From JAPLJU01 sp036725345 (GTDB lineage: Bacteria > Desulfobacterota > Syntrophia > Syntrophales > UBA2192): a stretch of DNA of 64,000 nt. Position 1 is the stretch's first letter. Every line of letters begins with the position of its first letter. The position numbers and the translations under genes were made by a program. The stretch is taken from contig DAIMEJ010000009.1 in assembly GCA_036725345.1 (NCBI GenBank), forward strand, positions 62,001 to 126,000, given 5' to 3'. The notes beneath the pieces were generated by a model that worked only from the letters and a program-made list of their open reading frames with translations, was not told where the DNA came from and did not search any database. This document shows, piece after piece, positions 59,554 through 64,000 of this stretch.

Positions 59554-60209
59554 CACCGCCGCTTCACACGAGGCTTCCTGTCATGAACGGGCCCCAGTTC
59601 TTCGACCGTATAACCGTCCAGACGCCCCTTCGGAACATCTACAGGCGCCTGGGGTATAAAAAAGGTGTCACCCGCCTCGAGGCCGGCCGGCGGGACGAGT
59701 TGGAGACCTGGATCCGCGATGCAGGCCTCCTGATGCACCTCAAGGGAGTCGCAAGAAGGTTCCCCGTCACGGCACGGGACTCCTCCAGGACCCTCCTTCC
59801 GGAAGATGTCGTCTTTGAAAGCCGCGACCTCGCCTCGTTCCTCGACGGCTGCGGAGAGATTGCCCTCATTGCAGCCACGGCGGGAGAGGACATCATCAAC
59901 GCCATCGAACAGACAGCAGCGGCGAACCAGCTCACCCGGGGAGTCGTCTTCGATGCCGTCGCCAGCGAGACGGTTGACGCGGCGCTGGACTGGATCACGG
60001 CCTATTTGCGGCAGGCGCTCCGCCGCGAGAACAAGGCGCCCCGGAGAGGGCGCTTTTCCGCGGGTTACGGGGATTTCACCCTGGAGAACCAGAAGCGGAT
60101 CTTTGAACTCCTGGAATTGCAGCGCATCGGGGTCCGGATCAACGAAAGTTTTATCCTGATCCCCGAAAAGTCGGTCACGGCCGTTGTCGGGATCCGGGAG
60201 AAACCCTGA
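59550..60209 (+). CDS. Stand-alone methionine synthase activation-domain protein
   Basis: A 219-residue protein resembling the reactivation (AdoMet-binding) domain normally fused to the MetH C-terminus: CGEIALIAATAGEDI, the AVASETVDAALDWI helix and RFSAGYGDFTLENQKRIFELL, ending in NESFILIPEKSVTAVVGI. It lies just before the metH gene, which lacks this domain. The ATGA overlap with the zinc-ribbon gene supports the start. Confidence 0.85.
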   Translation: MTPPLHTRLPVMNGPQFFDRITVQTPLRNIYRRLGYKKGVTRLEAGRRDELETWIRDAGLLMHLKGVARRFPVTARDSSRTLLPEDVVFESRDLASFLDGCGEIALIAATAGEDIINAIEQTAAANQLTRGVVFDAVASETVDAALDWITAYLRQALRRENKAPRRGRFSAGYGDFTLENQKRIFELLELQRIGVRINESFILIPEKSVTAVVGIREKP

Positions 60210-60222
60210 CAGGGAAGGACGC

Positions 60223-62622
60223 TTGAAGAAGAGAGACCGAATCAAAAAATTGCTGAGGAAAAGAATCCTCGTTCTTGACGGCGCCACGGGAACGGAACTC
60301 CAGAAGCGGGGTATGCCCGGGGGAGTCTGCCCGGAGTTGTGGTGTCTCGAGAACCCCTCCGTCATCCAGGACGTCCAGCAGGAATACCGGGCGGCGGGAA
60401 GTGACGTCGTCTACACCTGCACTTTCGGCGGGAACCGCTTCAAGCTGGCGGAATTCAATGCCCGCAATGTCCTGGAGGTCAACCGGGATCTGGCCCGTGT
60501 ATCCCGGAAGGCCCTGGGCCCGAAGACGCTCATCGCGGGGGACATCGGACCGACGGGGCAGTTTGTGAAGCCCTTCGGCAGCCTCGATTTCGAAGAGGCC
60601 GTCGATGTCTTCAAGGAGCAGGCCCGCGGGCTCATCGAGGGCGGCGTCGACCTCATCGTCATCGAAACGATGATGGACATCCAGGAGGCCCGCGCGGCCC
60701 TGATCGCCGTGAAAGAAATATCGGATCTTTTCACCATCGTGACGATGACCTTTGAGAAGGACGGACGGACCCTGAACGGGACGGACCCGCGAACGGCGCT
60801 CATCACACTCCAGGCGCTCGGCGCCGATGCCGTCGGAAGCAACTGCTCCACAGGCCCGGCGGACATGATCAGCTTCGTAAAGGCCATGAAACCCTGCGCG
60901 ACGGTTCCGCTCGTGGCGAAACCGAATGCCGGCCTTCCCAGACTGGTTGGCGGCAAAACGACCTTTGACATGGACGCCAGGGAATTTGCCTCCTATGCCG
61001 GCCGCTTCGCCGCGGCGGGCGTCAATCTCGTCGGCGGTTGCTGCGGGACGACCCCTCTCCACATCCGGGAGTTGAAGGAGAGGATCGGGGGGGCCAGGGC
61101 GATCCCGCCCATACGGTCCTCCATCGGCGCCCTCTCCTCGGCGAGAAAGGTTCTCGTCCTGGAAGAGAAGGGGCCCCTCGCCATCATCGGCGAGGGGATC
61201 AACCCGACGGGCAAGAAGGCCCTGCAGGAGGAGCTTCTGCAGGGCAAGACATCCCTCGTCCGCCGGATGGCAAGGGAACAGGAGGAAAGCGGGGCCGACC
61301 TGCTCGACGTGAATGTGGGGGTGCCCGCTATCGACGAAGTGAAAACCATGAGGGACGTCATCAGCCTTCTCGCCGTGGCAACGGATCTCCCCCTCGTCAT
61401 CGACTCGGCGAGGCCCGAGGCCGTCGAGGCGGCCCTGCGTATTTATCCCGGCCGGGCGCTCGTCAACTCCATCCCGGGTGAAAAGGACAAGATGGAGACG
61501 CTCCTTCCCCTCGCCGCGAAATACGGTGCCATGTTCATCCTGCTGCCGCTGGCGGAAGGGGAAATCCCGGAGACGGCGGAGAAACGAATCAAAATCATCC
61601 AGGCCATTTATCGCCGCGCCCGTTCATTCGGTTTCACAAAGGAGGACCTGCTCGTCGACGGCATCGTCATGACGGCGGCCTCCAACCCTCAGGCACCCGC
61701 GGAAACCCTGAAGACCATCGAATGGGTGTCGAAGACATTCAAGGGCGCCCCCCTGATCGGGCTTTCCAACGTGTCCTTCGGGATGCCCGAACGGCGGTGG
61801 CTGAACGCGGCCTTTCTGGCCATGGCCGCCGCAAAGGGACTCCGAGCCGCCATCGCCAACCCCACGCGGGAAGAACTCATGGCCGTCAAGCTGGCGACCG
61901 ATGTCCTCGGCCAGAGAGACAGGGACGCGTTGAATTATATCGCCCGTTTCTCCGGTCCTTCGGGTCAGAAGGAGCCGGGGGGGCCGGCGGCGGAACCATC
62001 CCCGACGGAAAGCGTGTACCAGGCCATTCTCGACGGGAACCGCGACGACATAAACGACTTCGTTGATGCTGCGGTCGCAGCGGGCAAAACGGCCCCGGCA
62101 CTGGTACAGGACACCATGATCCCGGCGATCATCCGCGTCGGGGACCTCTTCGGCCGGAAGGAATACTTCCTGCCCCAGCTCATCGCGAGCGCGGAGACCA
62201 TGAAGAAGGCCATGGAGCACCTGGAGCCGCGACTGCGGGCTGCGCGGGCCGGCGGCAAGCGCAAAGGGCCGATCCTCCTGGCCACGGTGCAGGGCGACAT
62301 CCACGACATCGGGAAAAGCATCGTCGCGCTCATGTTGCGGAATCACGGCTTCCAGGTCGTCGACCTGGGGAAGGATGTGTCCGCCGGGGCCATCCTGAAG
62401 GCCGTCCGGCGCCACAAGGCCCCTGTCGTGGGGCTCTCGGCACTCATGACGACGACGATGGTCCGCATGCCGGAGGTGATCCGTCTCGCAGAGGAAAAGG
62501 GGTTGCGGTGCCGGTTTATCCTCGGCGGCGCCGTGGTCACAAAACCCTTCGCCGATTCCCTTGGGGCGGCCTTTGCCCGGGACGGGGTCGAGGCCGTGAG
62601 AATGATCGAAAGGATGCTGTGA
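60223..62622 (+). CDS. metH: Cobalamin-dependent methionine synthase (no activation domain)
   Basis: Methylates homocysteine using methyl-THF via B12 (799 aa). Homocysteine domain (about 1-300) with zinc cysteines in GSNCSTGP and GGCCGTTP; pterin domain (about 320-590, IGEGINPTGKKAL); then helical cap and B12 domain with GDIHDIGKSI. The protein ends after the B12 domain, so the reactivation domain is on the preceding gene. The start is TTG at 60223 with AGGGAAGG; the frame is open upstream inside the previous gene. Confidence 0.94.
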   Translation: MKKRDRIKKLLRKRILVLDGATGTELQKRGMPGGVCPELWCLENPSVIQDVQQEYRAAGSDVVYTCTFGGNRFKLAEFNARNVLEVNRDLARVSRKALGPKTLIAGDIGPTGQFVKPFGSLDFEEAVDVFKEQARGLIEGGVDLIVIETMMDIQEARAALIAVKEISDLFTIVTMTFEKDGRTLNGTDPRTALITLQALGADAVGSNCSTGPADMISFVKAMKPCATVPLVAKPNAGLPRLVGGKTTFDMDAREFASYAGRFAAAGVNLVGGCCGTTPLHIRELKERIGGARAIPPIRSSIGALSSARKVLVLEEKGPLAIIGEGINPTGKKALQEELLQGKTSLVRRMAREQEESGADLLDVNVGVPAIDEVKTMRDVISLLAVATDLPLVIDSARPEAVEAALRIYPGRALVNSIPGEKDKMETLLPLAAKYGAMFILLPLAEGEIPETAEKRIKIIQAIYRRARSFGFTKEDLLVDGIVMTAASNPQAPAETLKTIEWVSKTFKGAPLIGLSNVSFGMPERRWLNAAFLAMAAAKGLRAAIANPTREELMAVKLATDVLGQRDRDALNYIARFSGPSGQKEPGGPAAEPSPTESVYQAILDGNRDDINDFVDAAVAAGKTAPALVQDTMIPAIIRVGDLFGRKEYFLPQLIASAETMKKAMEHLEPRLRAARAGGKRKGPILLATVQGDIHDIGKSIVALMLRNHGFQVVDLGKDVSAGAILKAVRRHKAPVVGLSALMTTTMVRMPEVIRLAEEKGLRCRFILGGAVVTKPFADSLGAAFARDGVEAVRMIERML

Positions 62623-62625
62623 CGG

Positions 62626-63420
62626 ATGCCGTACCGGATGGACATAAACCTGGCGGACGTTAAAAGAACGGGGGAAGACTTTTCAACGGGACGGGCAGGT
62701 CGGTCGCCCCTGAAGAGGGACCTCCTTCTGGCCGTCGCGCTGTCTCTGTCCGTCCACATCGGGGCGGCCCTAGCCCTCGTCTCCCTGCCGTCACCGCCCA
62801 TCTTGTCCTCGAAGGGAACGGGAACTTTTGAGATCGCCTTTTTCCTGAGCGACGCCCCGTTACCTGGAGAGTCCGCAATGCCGGCGGAGAGGAAAGCCTC
62901 TAGCACGAAAGTTGCAAAATCAGTACGGATCGAGAAGGCACCGCTGAAGGCGGGGGACAGCGAATCGGCCCTCTCTCGGGAAACGGTGACGGTGGACATC
63001 ATGTCCGCGAGCAGTGTCCTCCAAAAGGATGCGGTGGCCGTCGGACCGGCAGAGAGCGCCTCCGCCGCCGGCGGCGGTATCGGCCCGGCCGGCCGCGCAT
63101 CGCAGGAGGGGTCGACGGGTCCCGCGGGGACCACCATCGCCATGCCCCGCTACTTCGACAACAAACGGCCCGCATACCCGCTGGCCGCTCGCAGAAACGG
63201 TTACGAGGGGACGATCGTCCTCTCCGCCCAGGTTTTAAGCAGCGGTGACGTCGGGGAACTTCGGGTCAAGAAATCATCGGGGTACGAGATCCTCGACCAA
63301 TCGGCGCTGGAAGCCGTCAGGCAGTGGCGCTTTGAGCCCGGGAAGCGAATGGGTCAGCCGGTCACGACATGGGTGGAGGTTCCCATACGGTTCGTGTTGA
63401 CGGCGCAAGGACATTTGTAA
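62626..63420 (+). CDS. TonB family energy-transducing protein
   Basis: A 264-residue TonB-like protein. A membrane anchor (about 33-54, LLLAVALSLSVHIGAALAL) is followed by an Ala/Ser/Glu-rich linker and a C-terminal TonB domain (PRYFDNKRPAYPLAARRNGYEGTI, then SALEAVRQWRFEPGK). It would link the proton-motive force to an outer-membrane receptor; ExbB/ExbD and a receptor are not in view. It starts 3 bases after metH, so a link with cobalamin or metal uptake is possible but unproven. Confidence 0.85.
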   Translation: MPYRMDINLADVKRTGEDFSTGRAGRSPLKRDLLLAVALSLSVHIGAALALVSLPSPPILSSKGTGTFEIAFFLSDAPLPGESAMPAERKASSTKVAKSVRIEKAPLKAGDSESALSRETVTVDIMSASSVLQKDAVAVGPAESASAAGGGIGPAGRASQEGSTGPAGTTIAMPRYFDNKRPAYPLAARRNGYEGTIVLSAQVLSSGDVGELRVKKSSGYEILDQSALEAVRQWRFEPGKRMGQPVTTWVEVPIRFVLTAQGHL

Positions 63421-63423
63421 CGG

Positions 63424-64000
63424 ATGAACTGGAACGACAGGACAAATCGGCAGAGGCTCGCCGAGATCATCCTCGAGCGAGCCTTCAAATACTGCGAGAA
63501 CCCGCCCTTCACGCTCGCCTCGGGAAGGACAAGCCCCTACTATTTCAACTGCAAGCCCGTGACCCTTGACCCCGAAGGGATGAACCTCATCGGCCACATT
63601 CTCTTCGACATGCTCGCGGGATCCGGTGTGACGGCGGCGGGAGGGCTGACCCTCGGGGCCGATCCCCTCGCGAACGCCCTCGCCGTGATTTCCTTCCAGA
63701 GGGGGAACCCGATCAAGTCGTTCACGGTCCGCAAGGAGACGAAGGGGCACGGCACGAAGAGCCGCATCGAGGGGGCCGTAAAACCCGGGGAAAAGGTGGT
63801 CATCCTCGACGACGTTATTACCACGGGGGGATCCACGATCGCCGCCATAGAAAGCGTCAGGGCCGAGGGGCTGATCGTGGATCGCGTCATCGCCCTCATC
63901 GACCGTGAGGAGGGCGGCCGGGAAAACATAGAGAAGCTCGTGGGTCGAGTGGATGCCGTTTTCAAGAGAACGGAAATCATGGCCCTCTACAGAAAGGATT
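63424..64000 (+). CDS. pyrE: Orotate phosphoribosyltransferase (3' end cut by window)
   Basis: Adds phosphoribose to orotate in pyrimidine synthesis. 192 codons are visible; no stop before the window end. The PRPP motif VVILDDVITTGGST is near residues 121-134, and FTLASGRTSPYYFNCK is near the start. It lies 3 bases after the TonB gene. Confidence 0.94.
   Translation, partial: MNWNDRTNRQRLAEIILERAFKYCENPPFTLASGRTSPYYFNCKPVTLDPEGMNLIGHILFDMLAGSGVTAAGGLTLGADPLANALAVISFQRGNPIKSFTVRKETKGHGTKSRIEGAVKPGEKVVILDDVITTGGSTIAAIESVRAEGLIVDRVIALIDREEGGRENIEKLVGRVDAVFKRTEIMALYRKD

Overview
This 64 kb window is a chromosomal core region of a GC-rich Gram-negative bacterium. Ribosomal proteins, RNA polymerase subunits, LptE (outer-membrane assembly), a TonB-type protein and RpoBC-linked gene order fit Proteobacteria-like lineages. 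The neighbourhoods glyA-dCMP deaminase-nrdR-rib-nusB, the radical-SAM fusion gene next to rplU-rpmA-obgE-proB, a phosphotransacylase-ACT pair and a delta-type palindromic repeat point to Desulfobacterota (former Deltaproteobacteria), possibly a syntrophic or anaerobic member. The lineage is inferred from gene order and protein character only, not from a search.

Layout. Positions 1-21343 lie on the minus strand. In transcription order they run: a MEMO-AMMECR1 fusion gene; a tRNA cluster Thr(UGU)-Tyr-Gly-Thr(GGU) with rpmG and tRNA-Trp; secE-nusG-rplK-rplA-rplJ-rplL-rpoB-rpoC; then the str operon rpsL-rpsG-fusA-tuf running directly into the S10 operon rpsJ-rplC-rplD-rplW-rplB-rpsS, which leaves the window. 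At about 21.4 kb divergent promoters start a plus-strand block: gap-tpiA-secG, tRNA-Leu and a SIMPL protein. A minus-strand pair follows (HEAT-repeat protein and CFI-box cysteine peptidase), then ptb-ACT on plus, and tRNA-Gln, tRNA-Glu and gltX on minus.

From 30.2 to 46.8 kb a long plus-strand series carries fatty-acid synthesis (DUF177-rpmF-fabD-fabG-acpP-fabF), rpiB, glyA, dCMP deaminase, nrdR, riboflavin synthesis (ribE, ribBA, ribH), nusB, an M17-N-like gene, potassium uptake (trkA-trkH), leuS and lptE. From 46.8 to 56.2 kb the genes are mostly minus: rpsT, a TauE-type permease, (ogt on plus), obgE-proB, csp, rplU-rpmA, the radical-SAM fusion, mdh and a hypothetical gene. The right end is plus again: purU, a cysteine-rich hypothetical gene, hpt, a zinc-ribbon membrane protein, a split methionine synthase (separate activation domain plus metH), a TonB-type protein and the start of pyrE.

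Most of the window is ordinary, tightly packed housekeeping DNA with many 4-base ATGA stop/start overlaps. No CRISPR array, insertion sequence, prophage, rRNA or defence island was seen, and no clearly new multi-gene system stands out. The items most worth a second look are: (1) a nested, structured RNA-like segment ending in a terminator directly upstream of obgE-proB; (2) a palindromic dispersed repeat inside the riboflavin operon and an inverted repeat between rpoB and rpoC; (3) several canonical clusters missing one or two expected genes (pgk, plsX-fabH, ribD, tufB, rng) with tight junctions; (4) a signal-peptide-bearing MEMO-AMMECR1 fusion and a secreted CFI-box peptidase/HEAT pair.
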